The notes: generated from the sequence alone by a model not told the origin. A stretch of DNA of 64,000 nucleotides from Gorsachius magnificus (GCA_034008185.1 CM067084.1:44529099-44593098); one strand, 5' to 3'; shown: positions 10,561 through 22,005, counted from the stretch's first letter. Made by a program: numbers and translations.

Positions 10561-10675
10561 GAGGTGTGAGCCGCATACGGAAGTAGTGCCCCAGGATACT
10601 GCTGAGGAGGAGTAGCCTGTGCCACCTCCTGCTACACAAGGAGAGGTGTGTCAGCCTCTGCCCTCAGCTACACCT

Positions 10676-10690
10676 TTGTATCCGCCATTG
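10676..10690 (+). other. LYPxL-type late (budding) motif in gag
   Basis: It encodes L-Y-P-P-L within a proline-rich segment upstream of capsid. Alpharetroviral Gag proteins carry late motifs in the corresponding region. No PPxY is visible nearby. Confidence 0.6.
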
Positions 10691-11434
10691 CCGCCCTCCA
10701 CTGACTCGATTGCTCCAGCAACCCCATCTAGCGGCGACTGTGAAAAATCGTCCCAAACGAATACAGATAGTTTACTGCGTGCAATTCTACAACGTTTTAA
10801 TGACTTTGACCCACGAACGAAATCGGAATCGTTACAGGACAGACCTCCGTTAAGCATAGGGGAGCTCAATCCTCCCTCAATTCCCGCAGGCCCACTGGTA
10901 TCAGTGAAACGCACGCAATGGAGCGGAATTGTGAGAGATGCTATTTTAGATGGGCAGTGGGATGCAGCTGTTAGCCTGGGAGGCATTTCATCGTTAGCAT
11001 ATCCTGTAGTACAAGGAGATGGCGCAGCAAAGTGGGAACCGCATGATTGGAAAATCTTACAGCAAGCACGAACCGCCGTTTCAACATATGGAATTAAATC
11101 TGAGGCTAGCAGGCAAATCATCAGTTGGATCTTTTCTGCTGATTTGATGTGTCCATTCGACATTCGAAACCTAATGAGACTGTTGCTTACACCAATGCAA
11201 TACTTATTATGGGGTTCCTTGTGGACCCAGCAAGCAGTACATGAGGCTGCCCTAAGACAAGTGCAAACAGATCCACTTTATGGAGTAATGGCAGAAATGC
11301 TCACAGGAGAAGGACAGTATTCAAATCTGGACGTACAATTAATATTTCCTGCTAACATCTTGCGGCGTTCAGCACAATTAGCCCTAGATGCTCTTTCTAG
11401 CCTGCCAGGATCCCCCAGCTCATCGTTTGGCACA

Positions 11435-11494
11435 ATAGTACAAGGAGCTACTGAAAAATATAGTCACTTTGTTGACAGGCTATGGGAGGCAGTA
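11435..11494 (+). other. Capsid major homology region
   Basis: This 20-residue segment holds the diagnostic Q-G, E, F and R-L residues of the retroviral major homology region in the right order and spacing. It is the strongest single marker that this is orthoretroviral gag. Confidence 0.9.
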
Positions 11495-11761
11495 ATGAAT
11501 CATCCTGACCTGAGTGACGAGAACAAGAAACAAACATTCAGAGTACTAGCGTTTGACAATGCAAATAGGGCTACAAAGCAACTTCTGGCTACTCTACCAC
11601 AAGGTGTTGGAGTTGATGAAATGCTGTCAAGAGTAGAGAGAGCAGATGACCAGAAAACCTATAATACAATTGCTGTAGTTTTTCGAGAATTAACTTGACC
11701 ATTGACAGCTGCTATTCAACGCCAGCGTCCTTGGCCAACAGGAACTTGTTTCCGATGTGGA

Positions 11762-12104
11762 CAATTTGGGAATTTCTTTGTTGTTGTGTAATACTAGTGA
11801 TTCACCATATGCTGTCATTTGCCAGTGGCAAAAGAAAAAGGGGGAATGTGTAGCCGACAAATGTAATGACAATGACAGTGTGTTTAGTATTCTGGAATGG
11901 GTATTTTTAAGTGTACAGCCGAAATCTAGTATTCAGACATGACCCGAGGTGGTAGGAGAACTGATACGAAAAGATAATGGTCCGGTGTGGGTGCCCAGCC
12001 GAGCGGTGAAACCTGCGCTGGATTCACAAGACCAAGCTAACAGCCAGAATGTTCAGAATCCTGCTTCTAGGGATAATAATCCCGATGACAATGAGCATCC
12101 TTAA
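11762..12104 (+). pseudogene. pol: pol remnant: RT connection piece joined to integrase C-terminus
   Basis: One frame (codons beginning at 11757) runs to TAA at 12102-12104 with one TGA at 11940-11942. Its first part contains SPYAVICQW and FSILEWVFL, which look like the connection region of class II retroviral RT. Its second part contains VWVPSRAVKP (about 11979-12008), the typical end of the integrase DNA-binding domain, followed by a polar tail. The two parts meet near 11970-11980 with no RNase H and no integrase zinc-binding or catalytic domain between them. With the missing protease and RT palm upstream, this implies at least two internal deletions. None of the catalytic motifs (DTG, YxDD, DDE) is present. 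Confidence 0.8.
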
Positions 12105-12780
12105 CGTCAATTATCGGGAAAATATGTGAGTTACTTGGGCAAATCAGATGGGACAATCAGAATTCTGTTTATCCATGGCCTCAGCGACAGACCTCTTTCG
12201 TACCTGTTTAATTGGTATTCCCTTTTTAGATCCTTCAGAGTTTGGTGCCTTTTCGATATATAGTTGTGCCAATGACACGGTCATTGCAAATTGCTCTGCT
12301 AAGCTGATTAAGGGATTAAATGTTACATTACCTTGGGACCCCCAAGAACTGCAACTATTGGGATCCCAGGCAATAGGCAATCAGTCAGCTAATTGAACTC
12401 AGACATGTTTCGTGTTTGGTACCTCACAACAACGAACAAACCCGTACAAACCGTTTAATTGGGCAAATTGGACAAATGTGACCAGTAATGGAAATTATGC
12501 TTACCAAGGTAAAGGCTCTTTTTGTGGCACCTCTAACAAGCAACAAGGGTTAGGAGCGTACGGAGCTGAAGCAAAAGGAGGAAGTAATATTTGGAACAAC
12601 GGTTCTGCTAAGGCTTTACCTGCCAATACATTTCTCGTTTGTGGGGACAGAGCTTGGCAAGGCATACCTGCAAATGTCATTGGTGGCCCTTGTTATTTAG
12701 GTAAAGTAACCATGTTTGCACCATCTCTTAGTCAACTTAGGAATATCATTATGTCTGTCGGCTGGAGTCGAACAAAACGT
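12049..12780 (+). pseudogene. env: env, surface subunit (broken)
   Basis: An ATG at 12049, overlapping the pol tail in another frame, opens a hydrophobic signal-peptide-like stretch (MFRILLLGIII at its start). In-frame stops occur at 12127-12129 (TGA) and 12394-12396 (TGA). Between and after them are sequences typical of avian retroviral SU: many N-x-S/T glycosylation sites, a FCLSM..FRTCLIG block (about 12163-12215), a FLVCGDRAW block and GGPCYLGK (about 12630-12705). The subunit ends at a furin-type R-T-K-R site (12769-12780). At about 245 codons it is shorter than usual for alpharetroviral SU, so a deletion in the receptor-binding part is possible, or the family is simply compact. Expression would be from a spliced message. 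Confidence 0.85.
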
Positions 12781-13410
12781 GCCTTATTAACCCCTGATTG
12801 TAATGATGATGTTGAACTTTTATCTGTAGCTGCTCGCGTTGCTTTAGCTGTCTTTGTACCGGGTGCTGCTGCTGGTAATGCCTTAAAGAATCTAGCACGT
12901 CTTGCCTGTTGGTCAGAGAAACAAAGTAATATAACGACAGAGATTTTAGGAAAATTATTGTTAGATCAAAAAGGTCTTCGGCATGCTCTGTTACAAAATC
13001 GTGCCGCAATTGATTTTCTACTATAAGCACAAGGCCATGGATGTGAAGATTTTGATGGCATGTGCTGTTTTAACCTAAGCGATCATAGTAAGTCAATCCA
13101 TCAGTCAATTGCCTTGATGAAGAAGAACTTAGAAAAAATACAACAGGATACCAGTCCCTGGGATAAGTGCTTTGAACAATGGGGACTAACAGGATGGGTG
13201 AAAGATCTCTTTAAGGACGGTTTGCGCTTATTAATGCTTTTAGCTGTAGGACTAATAATAATCATTATCATAGTAGGTATTGTGAAACGTTTGTTATTCA
13301 AACTAGTATCTACTGTTTTGCTTGCGCAAAAAGAAAAAGGGAGAATTGTAGAGGAGTGGCTGAGTGAGAATGGGCATGATTTAGTCCCATTCAACAGCCC
13401 CTGCTCTTAA
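12781..13410 (+). pseudogene. env: env, transmembrane subunit (one stop)
   Basis: It follows the R-T-K-R site. Cysteines encoded at 12799 and 12907 are 36 residues apart and bracket a hydrophobic, Ala/Val-rich segment. This is the internal fusion loop arrangement seen in alpharetroviruses, rather than an N-terminal fusion peptide. A heptad-repeat region follows, then a TAA at 13024-13026 within the segment equivalent to the so-called immunosuppressive region. A CX6CC motif comes next (13042 and 13063-13068), the disulfide-linking signature of gamma-type Envs. The membrane anchor is an Ile/Leu-rich stretch at about 13225-13290. The tail runs through the polypurine tract and 64 bases into the 3' LTR, ending with TAA at 13408-13410. 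Confidence 0.9.
13328..13345 (+). promoter_or_regulatory. Polypurine tract
   Basis: An 18-base all-purine run (aaaaagaaaaagggagaa) ends one base before the TG of the 3' LTR, the correct place for the plus-strand DNA primer. It also lies inside the env coding frame. Confidence 0.85.
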
Positions 13411-13657
13411 GCGGATGTGGGCGGACCTATGATCGGAAGAGAAGGTGAAGCCCCTCCGCTGGACAGATGACCCGTCCCAGTCACAGTAGCGATGTAGGCG
13501 TGTGTATAACGGTGTTCTAGCAATCACAGTATGACATGTGTGTATGTTATAGTTTTTGGCCTACATATGCTTTTGTTAGCTGCGCAATAAACAAGAACGA
13601 CCATACTCATATTGAGATCCATCGTTTAATCCGGGCTGGCTTCCCCTTCCGACATCA
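13347..13657 (+). mobile_element. 3' LTR of the provirus (311 bp)
   Basis: It begins TGTAGAGG and ends GACATCA. It differs from the 5' LTR by about ten substitutions and one small length change near 13550 (cg versus ata). The TATA has decayed to tacatat, whereas AATAAA at 13586-13591 is kept. The first 64 bases encode the end of the Env cytoplasmic tail. Confidence 0.95.
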
Positions 13658-13663
13658 CAGGGG
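13658..13663. repeat. Target-site duplication, 3' copy (CAGGGG)
   Basis: Matches AAGGGG at 9433-9438 in five of six bases, so both proviral ends belong to one insertion and no recombination with another copy needs to be assumed. Confidence 0.7.
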
Positions 13664-16600
13664 ACCATAGGAAAAAATCTTAAAGGTATAAAAAGTCTGC
13701 TGTGAGGCAAAAATAAAATGATTGTAACTGTTTCAGTTAGACCCTACATAAGTCATAGAAACTATAAGCATACATTAAGGACTAAGAAAAACAGATTTTT
13801 GGTACTAATTAACCTCTCATCATAGCTTAAGAAATCCAGTTAAGCAGAAAGGAAATTAAGTTTAAACTAACAGTATAAACTGCTTTCTAACAACACATCA
13901 AAAATCCTTGGAACTCATTGGTACACATGGAACTGAGAAGCTATATGTTAAATATATTTTCCAAATTATGAAATAGTTTGGAAAATAAATAACACTTTCA
14001 CACCCCCCCCAAATTTTTTTTAAAAAAATCCACATATTTTTGTCATGAAAGGATAGAAATTCAGGTTAAGTAATGACTAAATACATGATAGTTTTAGATT
14101 AAATGAAGTACAATTTGTGTGAAAAAAACCCAATATAATGTGCAGTAATGATAAAGGTAGCAATCATAACTTCCCTGATTTGTAACAAAATATATAAATT
14201 TCAGTTATTTCTGTTAGGTGTTTCAAACTGATATAGCTTCTTCAATAAAAATGTAATTGAACCTAGCTGTTCTGTTTAATCACAGCCACATAATTATTTG
14301 AGCTGTATCTTGAAAGAGATTACTGTATCTTGAAACACACGAAGATCCCCATCTGTGCTGACTTTGATAAATGTGCTTGAGTTTAGGTTCTTATTCTCTG
14401 AGCCAAAGTTTGTGTTAATAAGAGCTCTGCTCCAGGCCGCAATGTGTATAGGACGACTCCTGATCACACCCGCACCATACCTCCGAAGGAAAGAACTTGG
14501 ACTTGCCAAACATCCCAAAAACCTTTGCTTCCCACACTCATTAGTATGCATGCCTGACCTTACCCATTAAGCCCACTAAAGAAACCTACAGCATGTTATA
14601 TGTGAGGAAAAGGCATTTTTCTCTGAGGATCCACACAGAAATTCTGTCTGCTGTAGTTGTTGGGACAGGCGAGGCCAAAGAAAGGATGCTTTGGTAAGTG
14701 TTTTCTGTAACTGGAGGCAGAAATCCCACCCAAATATTGGCCCTAATGCCTAACATCTGCAGTACTAGGGGCTCAAACTTCTTTTGCTGATGCAGTCTAG
14801 CAAGTCATTCTAGTATTAAGAAGATACCAGGGTACAAACATGAATCATATGTTGTCCTTACGCTTTTTCTTCCCTTGCCTCATGCATCCTGATCTGAAGA
14901 ACAGTGTACCTCAAAAGTTAGTTGTCAGACTATTTAAGGATTATCGTGAGTTCAGAGGGTAAAATCTCAGACAGGATTTTGTACACTTAACTGGAAACAA
15001 GGAGGTCATTTGAGTATGCCGGTGTGTTTACTAACTTCAGTGAGGACACCAGAAAGCTGTTCCACTGGGACAGGGAATTTTAGATGTCACAGGAATATTT
15101 CAGCGGGCTGAACTTAAAGTGAAAAGGCTGCCTCTAATTTGCAGTCACATGTGCCAACTTGTCAAACTGCATCATGCACTAAATTGCTATACCTAGGAGG
15201 CATGGGCAGGAACGCTCTTCCCTCCAATAAATCTGTAATTTGCTCTGACCTTCTTTACATACAGAATGGATCGCATCTCCTTTTCAATTCTTTCAGGCAG
15301 CGGTCTGTCTGACTCCCTTCCCTGACCTATCTCACCCAGCTTCAGCCCGTGGGCAAACATCAAGCCAGGTCATGAAATGTCATAAATCCTGGAATCCAGG
15401 TTATTAATCAGTGCTCTCTGTCTGCCTCTCAAAATGATGTTTCACACCCATAATAGCCCTCCCATGTGCTCTCCCTCCTTCTAGGCACAGAAGATGTCCC
15501 TTGCATTCTGGAATGCCACTTACGTTGCCTATAAAATCTCTCCATTCTGGACTTTCCCTCACAGGAAGCTGCAGCAAACTGTCAGCCAGGGGAAATGAAA
15601 ACTTGAAGGCTCTTAGAAAAGTGTGAATAGTACAAGATCTTCAAAAGGCCAAACACATCTGTTTTTTCATCAGCATTTGAACATATGTCTATCATTAAGC
15701 AATCAGGAAACGTATGCCAACAAGTGCATTACGTGCCAGAATGAAACTGAAAAAGCAGCAATATAAAGCTACTTTACTCCTTCAGGGATCCTTCAAATAA
15801 AAAAAAAGGTCCTCTTTGCCCTGCTGGATACAGTGTTGTGGCCTGATTGTCTACGAAAGTCTAAACAAATTGAAGAAGTAATCTCCTCTTTTGCATTCAA
15901 TATATTCATAAAAATATTGGTGGGGAAAACAGTGACATCAGTCACCCTATTTACACATTTGTCTGCAAACTCTTATCCCCAGCAGATGTTTTCTTTTGCC
16001 TTTCTGGCTTTGTCTGCCACCCTGAAATTATTCAGGTAAGTCAGCAGCAGAAGTTCATTTCTACATGTTGACCCTACCTTAAGGTCTGGCTTTGTCTCCC
16101 CTTCCTTCTCTGGAAAAGCAGAGAAGAAATTCAGAGGAAATATGCCTGCCTGACACATCAGTAACAGGAACAAGTTTGATAAGTGATGGTTGTTGCTTAT
16201 CCATTGACTGGGGCCTAGGGCCAAGAATCCCTCACAGGACCTATATGTCTGGCTTGATGTTCTCCTTCAGATGTGCCAGCAGAAAAAAAAAAAGAAAGGA
16301 AGATATATTAGTGTCTCTTGGAATCTGAAGATATGAAATATGATTCACTTTTAACCAGTTACAGCCTGCTGATGCCCTAACCCATGGCCATATTTGTAAC
16401 TTTCTATCTGTATCCTCTGGCAGATTCATCCCTTTGTGGACTTTTTCTCAGGAAGATTGGTGAACAGCCCTGGACAGAGTGGCAAAGCACTCTGACAGAA
16501 ATGTTAGGAATGTCCTAGTGACCTCATGAAGATGAAGATATTGAAGATTAGCATTGTGGCTCTTCACAGATCTCTCCTGAGGTCATGAAAGTGCAGCTTC

Positions 16601-19600
16601 ATGGTCCAGGACCATGTGCCCTATAATGGGTCATGGGACAGGAGCACAGCCTTGGAAAACAGTGTATGATGGAAGTACTTTGTTTTCATGTGAGCAAAAT
16701 ATCTTCCTATTCAGTTTTTATACAGAAATAACATTTAACTTTTAAATACCATGTTCGTTATTAGATTCACTTTTAGACTCTGCCTTTGCATGCATAAATG
16801 CAGTGGCTGCATTTCAAGGCTTTGCTCAGTTTCTGGGATCTTCCTGAGCAAAAGTCTTGGAAAGAATTACTACACATCACCAAACAATATTGTAGAATAA
16901 ATACACATTGCCTTTAACAAATGTTTTAAGAAGGTAGAGCTTTTGCTTTCGCAAATTTTTCTTCAGTTGTATAAAGTTTATTTGTTATAGACTGTTATAT
17001 TGAATTTCCTGAGCAGCAGTTAGACAGGAAAGATTAAAGTGAGTAGACGAGTGTGAAATAAACACTTGTGAGGTATTTCTGCTATGACTTTAAGAAAAGT
17101 CTTTTTTGTAATTACACAGCGATTAACAACTGTATTTGTATTTTCTTATCTTGGTGTCATAAACATCCCCCTTGTTGAAACTGGAATTAATATGAGCTTT
17201 GAAAAAGAATACTGATAGCTCTTTTGAATGTTGAACAATATTTTCTTTGAGGATTATGCAAATTAGTTTTAAACGATAATTTTTAAACCAACTCTAAAAC
17301 CAAACTGAAGATTCTTAGCTAAAATTTAGATCAGTGGAGCATGAAGTTGGTAGCACCTTGCCCGATACGCTGCTCATACTGTTATATTCTGTAAATATTT
17401 TATTTACATTTAATATTTTAATTTAATTCATTAAGAGGACCTTTAGTCTGATAGCCAGATACTGACAGAAATATAAGCGATTGTTTTTAAGACAATGTAG
17501 CAGTCTTTAAAAGCTAATTAAATATAAGTTGGATTCTTTAATCATCTAATCACTGCTTACAATCCTAGTCCTGCAATAACACTATGGTTTTCATACAGAG
17601 CAAAGTTTAAACAGTTCATAAGCTTCTTATCATACGATGTGTTAAACATGTGTGACAATTGACTCTGCCAAAATGTGTGTCAAATTAGACAGCCACTAAA
17701 CAGATTTATTGTAAAACCATTTAAAATATCTTTTTGAGGAGCCAGAAGGGAACTGTGGAAATCCTTGATAAATCACAGTAATATTAAAGAATGTCAGAAG
17801 TAAGCTTGTGGGGATTTGAGCTTGGGTGTCTACTCACTTATTATCAAAACACACAAAATTTCCTGCCACATCTGAGAAGGAGAGAAATTGCACTAGTCAA
17901 TGCATGTATTAACGGAAATAAGAAAGCAGCAGCCCCCAAAAGGCAAATAAAGCTGAGAAAGAAGTTGGGAGATGAAGTTAACACACCATTCCCAGATGAA
18001 TCTTGCAATATTTGTTTTCCATTCATTTTTATTTACTGAGAATTGGGTTCCTTCATAAATATAAAAACAAAATTACAAACAAATGAAGAAAAAAAAAGAT
18101 AAATAACCTTGGACACTTTGTAGATTGTTTACGACAATATGTTTCAACTGAGTAGTAAATCAAAAGCTGCTTTGTTTAATGTCAACAGATTTCACTTTCT
18201 GAACTTGTGTTTCAGCTTAGAATTTATTAACTGTGTACATATCACTAATTGTAAATGTATTATTAAGTAGAAACACTACAGAAAGCTTCCTGTGTTCACA
18301 TTTCATTCTTCTTTGAAGATCTTTATACTGTTTGTCAGGAATTATTTTTCTTCTTTGCAACATTTCAGTGATGAGCGACCCTTTCAAAAAGAACACCAGT
18401 GGTTTGATTTATTTTGAAGGCATTCTTGTTAAACTGTGTACTGCTATATTGAAACACATGATTACTCTAGAAGTGCTGACACAAATATTTTTTCATATTA
18501 CTCTTTAAGTTGGTTGATTTTCTGTGAATGTTAAATCAAGGACATGAACATACACTTCATCAGCATAGAGATGAAGATGCTTCATATATTCATTATTTCT
18601 TCCTCTGCCATCCGTTTTATATATATAGATTCTTTGAAGAAAATGTACTAAGCAAGTGTTTAATAAAACTACCAGTTTTAAAACTCATGCGGCACTGTAA
18701 TTTTTTAAAGTTCAATTATAGGAATAAACATATCTATTAGCCATAACTGTATTGATACACATTTCTATAAATATTTCAGCACAATTGAGTAAATTAATAC
18801 TAACATTTATTTGTTTGCATTTTTATAGCCTCACTGTGACTAAGTTATAGTTATAGTTGAGGAGCTGCTCACATTTTGCACCTGCTCAAGGCATTTATAA
18901 TTTTCTACGAAACATTTGGAACAAAGTTTTTTAGTTTTTTTCTCAATACAGGTGACTACTTTTTTTTTTTATGGTGTATTATTGCTTTTCAGAAGGATTT
19001 TAACTTTACAAAGGACTTTCTGTGTATTGAGCATTGTAAACAAGTTCAGAGTGTGTTAGAAGCACACAGACTGATTTTAAATGCATTTTAACAGAGGTCT
19101 GTTGCAACATTTGTCTGTTAATATTTCTAAAGCCAGGTACCGTATGTACTTGTGGTTTGTGTATCTGATTACACTTATATCTGCTAGTATTTACTAAAAC
19201 ACATTTGTTTAACTGAAATACCACAGCCTGAGTGAGTGAATGAGGTTGGACTTTATGATGAATATTCTGGTCAATGTGCCTGTTTCTCATCACTTGCATA
19301 GATGAGATTTGTTCATGAAATTTAGAAAGCAAAGGATGACTATTTCCACAAAGTGTCATATGATTATTTAACATCCTTTTTCTTTAAATCTGTAACCAAA
19401 AAATTGTATCAGTAAACATAGGTGGTGAAAATTTTAAATACCCCAAAGGAATTAAATTCAGTATTATGGTTTCTCCAGTATCTTGGGACTTCTTCACATG
19501 CTGCAGAACATACAGGCAGAGAATTTGTTCAAGCTTTACTCTGTTTTTGTCCTCTGAGTCATTTATTTTGCCATACTGTCATGAGCATTTAGGCATTTTT

Positions 19601-19822
19601 TCAGATTCTCTAAATTTTTCTGATGTCCCTCATCAATATCATAAAAGTAGTTATACAACAACTTGTTAGCAGTTATTTAAAACAGGTTTGGGGCTTTGGG
19701 TTTTTTTTTGTTTTGTTGGTTTGATTTTGTTTTGGTTTTTTTTAAGTAATCCTACTTTGTTTTCGTTCTTTGCCTATCACTACTGCTTGAAGTTCATCTA
19801 ACATGCTGGGAGGCAAATTCAC
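13664..19822. other. AT-rich non-coding DNA between provirus and ERVL-type LTR
   Basis: No coding exon or RNA gene recognised in 6.1 kb. There is a short C-run at 14003-14010 and a T/G-rich low-complexity patch at about 19690-19745. The octamer ATGCAAAT occurs near 17255 along with several TAAT motifs, which is not remarkable in DNA of this composition. The reading frames of 60-122 codons have no recognisable features. Confidence 0.5.
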
Positions 19823-20050
19823 TGTCCCGGTTTCAGCTGGGATAGTGTTAATTTTCTTCCTAGTAGCTGGTATAGTGCTGTGTTTTGGATTTAGTATGAG
19901 AATAATGTTGCTAACACACTGATGGTTTAGTTGTTGCTAAGCAGTGCTTACACCAGCCAAAGACTTCTCAGCTTCCCCTGCTCTGCCAGGTGCACAAGAA
20001 GCTGGGAGGGGACCCAGCCAGGACAGCTGACCCAAAGAGAGAGCACTCTC
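19823..20050 (+). mobile_element. ERVL-type LTR, 3'-truncated, plus orientation
   Basis: It begins TGTCCCGGTTTCAGCTGGGAT at 19823 and can be aligned with the reverse complement of the 23.26-23.86 kb LTR for about 220 bp (shared blocks: gttaattttcttc, gtgctgtg.tttggatttag, ttagttgttgc.aagcagtgct). Homology stops near 20040-20060, so about two thirds of the LTR, including its promoter and polyadenylation region, is missing. The opening TGTCC.GGTTTCAGCTGGGATAG is, to my knowledge, characteristic of an abundant bird LTR family. Confidence 0.85.
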
Positions 20051-22005
20051 AGAGAGCACTGAATTTGCTTTTTTATGAACTCTTATCATGTGTTAATTAC
20101 ATATGCTCATTAACATCTTTACCTTTTCTGAAAAGAAAATATCATCCTGATTATCTTCTAAAGACAGTTTAGTCCTTTTCCAGCCACAATACAGATTTCA
20201 CAGCACCACCAGTGACTATTTCCAATGCATGCACCCACAAATAAGACTAATCTTATTTCCAAATCTCTTCTACCATGTATGACTTGCCCAGATATTTGGG
20301 AAAATATATGAAAATAACAGTACAATCTCTCAAGTCTGTACATTAGAATTCCTTAAATTATTTGAAGATTGTTCTTCTTTTCTTTACAGGAACCTGGACC
20401 TTTTCTTCTTGAATAATACAGCTTTGGAGAAAGAAGTAATCTCTAACAAAGGAGGTTTCATAAGTTCTGCAACTACAAGCAGCAATAATTCCTGCACTAA
20501 AAATCTGCATATAATTTGTGCCTCCATCCACATGAACCTTTTTAGATTCTAGATGAAGTCATCTGAGATTTAAAGGCTAGTAAAGTGGAGATTTGTAGAC
20601 TTACACAAGAAATAAAGAAAAAGGGGGGGGGGGGAACTATTAAGGAGAAAAGGTAAATGAGAAAGGCTGTAAAAAATGAAAGGGGAAAGAAGCAGAGACA
20701 GAATTAGTGGAGACCCTGAGTTATCACTTTGACAGTGACAACTTCAAGAGGAAAGAAGAAAGGTAATGTATAGAAAAAACAGAAAGAGGCAGAGAGAAGC
20801 AGGATTATGCAGTACAGGATTGTCTTTGAACATAGTGCAGAACAAAAGCATCTGACTTATCAAGTGCAATATCTTTCTTTAGACATAGCAAATAGCTGGA
20901 TGGTCCAAGACTACTTACTGGATTTTGGTTACAGTTATATTGGAAATTATACATATATATATATAAGTATAAAAACTGATTTTTTTTGTGTGTGTGTATA
21001 TATATATGTGTGTATATATATAAAAATTATATTTGTCTGAATCCCTAATCCTCAAGCAATGTGGGTTCTGTCTCCATGAAATACTTCTTAGCATAACATT
21101 GCTACAGCTTTTATGTGTGTTTAACAGCTTTCAAGGTAAATAATTTTTCTTTCAGAATGAAAACAAAACATTTTGTGAGTTTCAGTGAAACAGAATCAGA
21201 CTCCTTGATCCTCAGATCTCAAGGCAGTCTTTCTGGTCAGAAGCAATCTGGCAAAATGTCAAAAATCTCGTTACAGAAATCTTCATAAAAATCGATAAAT
21301 CACTGTAGAATGTCTTGTCTTTGAAAACCAGTGTATTTTGGCAGATTACATGTTGTCAAAAATATGTTCACCATTTTAACTTGTCAGTTTAACATTTTCT
21401 ATGGGGTTCTGAAACTCACTCCTCCCTCAGACTGTAACATAACAGATCTTTTGCCCATTATTTCAGAACATGATGGGAAACTGCTTGCTATCATGGACTT
21501 TGTGGCAAACACTAAATAATTTCGCATGGTTGGTTTTTAGAAGGGATGTGTGGAAACATTTTTTCACTTTTATTTAATCTTTCTGGGTTTTTTCAATATA
21601 TTTTCAACTGGCCAGTGGATTTGGTTTTGCTTGTGATTTACAAACATGTTGAGGCAGACATGAAAGAAATTCAGGCTCCATAAAGCCTGAAAAGTCATGG
21701 TGCTTGACTTAGCTAGACAGAGTGAGTTCAAAATATACTCGATTTTATGACAGGAACGGCAGAAGTTCTAAGTGGCAAGCCTGAGCAGCCAATAAAAAAA
21801 TACACCCAAACCCAGCCTTCTTTTTCTTCCTTACCCAGCACTACATGAAATACTTTTGCTCTTGCTCTAGTCATTGAGTATGTACACTTTCTGATGACTT
21901 CTTTCTGTAAAAAATACATACAGTTCTTGCAGAGTGGATGAGAAGTCAGGTTTCCCTTCTTAACAGCTGACTTAAAAAAAACCTGATGAGGTCCAGTAAA
22001 TCAGG
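20051..22005. other. Non-coding with simple repeats
   Basis: No gene recognised. It contains a run of 12 G at 20623-20634, and TA- and TG/TA-rich microsatellites at 20951-20965 and 20987-21025. Confidence 0.5.
20951..21025. repeat. TA and TG/TA microsatellites
   Basis: Alternating pyrimidine-purine tracts: acatatatatatata at 20951-20965, then (TG)n and (TA)n blocks at 20987-21023. A chance frame of 77 codons (20807-21040) runs through them. Confidence 0.85.

Larger units (their letters stand above)
10532..11780 (+). pseudogene. gag: gag, linker, capsid and truncated nucleocapsid
   Basis: The open frame from 10616 to 11698 encodes about 360 residues. It starts with a proline-rich linker containing LYPPL (10676-10690), an LYPxL-type motif of the kind that recruits ALIX for budding. 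The capsid begins near the residues encoded at 10900. The major homology region is clear at 11435-11494 (Q-G, E, F and R-L in the order QGxxExxxxFxxRLxxA). After a TGA at 11696-11698 the same frame continues with a basic stretch and CFRCGQFGN (11747-11775), the first half of a CCHC zinc knuckle whose histidine and last cysteine are missing because the reading passes into pol-derived sequence. The second knuckle and protease are absent. Confidence 0.9.
9439..13657 (+). mobile_element. Internally deleted alpharetrovirus-like endogenous provirus
   Basis: A 4.2-kb provirus with two LTRs in direct orientation, a primer-binding site, leader, gag, reduced pol, env and polypurine tract in standard retroviral order. 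An intact relative should be 7-8 kb. The shortfall is explained by the loss of nearly all of pro-pol. All three genes carry stops or frame changes. LTR-to-LTR divergence (about 10 substitutions and one small indel in 310 bp) implies insertion several million years ago, assuming typical avian neutral rates. Class assignment rests on the Env layout (internal fusion loop plus CX6CC), the six-base target duplication and the integrase tail. The primer-binding site is atypical for that genus. Confidence 0.95.

Noticed and set aside
9824..10639. Minus-strand open frame of 271 codons across the proviral leader and gag
   Set aside because: It is antisense to gag, whose sense translation carries recognisable retroviral features. 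The antisense protein is Ser/Pro/Arg-rich without any family motif.
10651..11163. Minus-strand open frame of 170 codons opposite gag capsid
   Set aside because: Shadow of the capsid frame. No motif, and alpharetroviruses are not known for antisense genes of this kind.
17000..18500. Octamer and homeodomain-like motifs suggesting an enhancer
   Set aside because: ATGCAAAT and TAAT words are expected by chance in AT-rich DNA. Without cross-species alignment there is no support.
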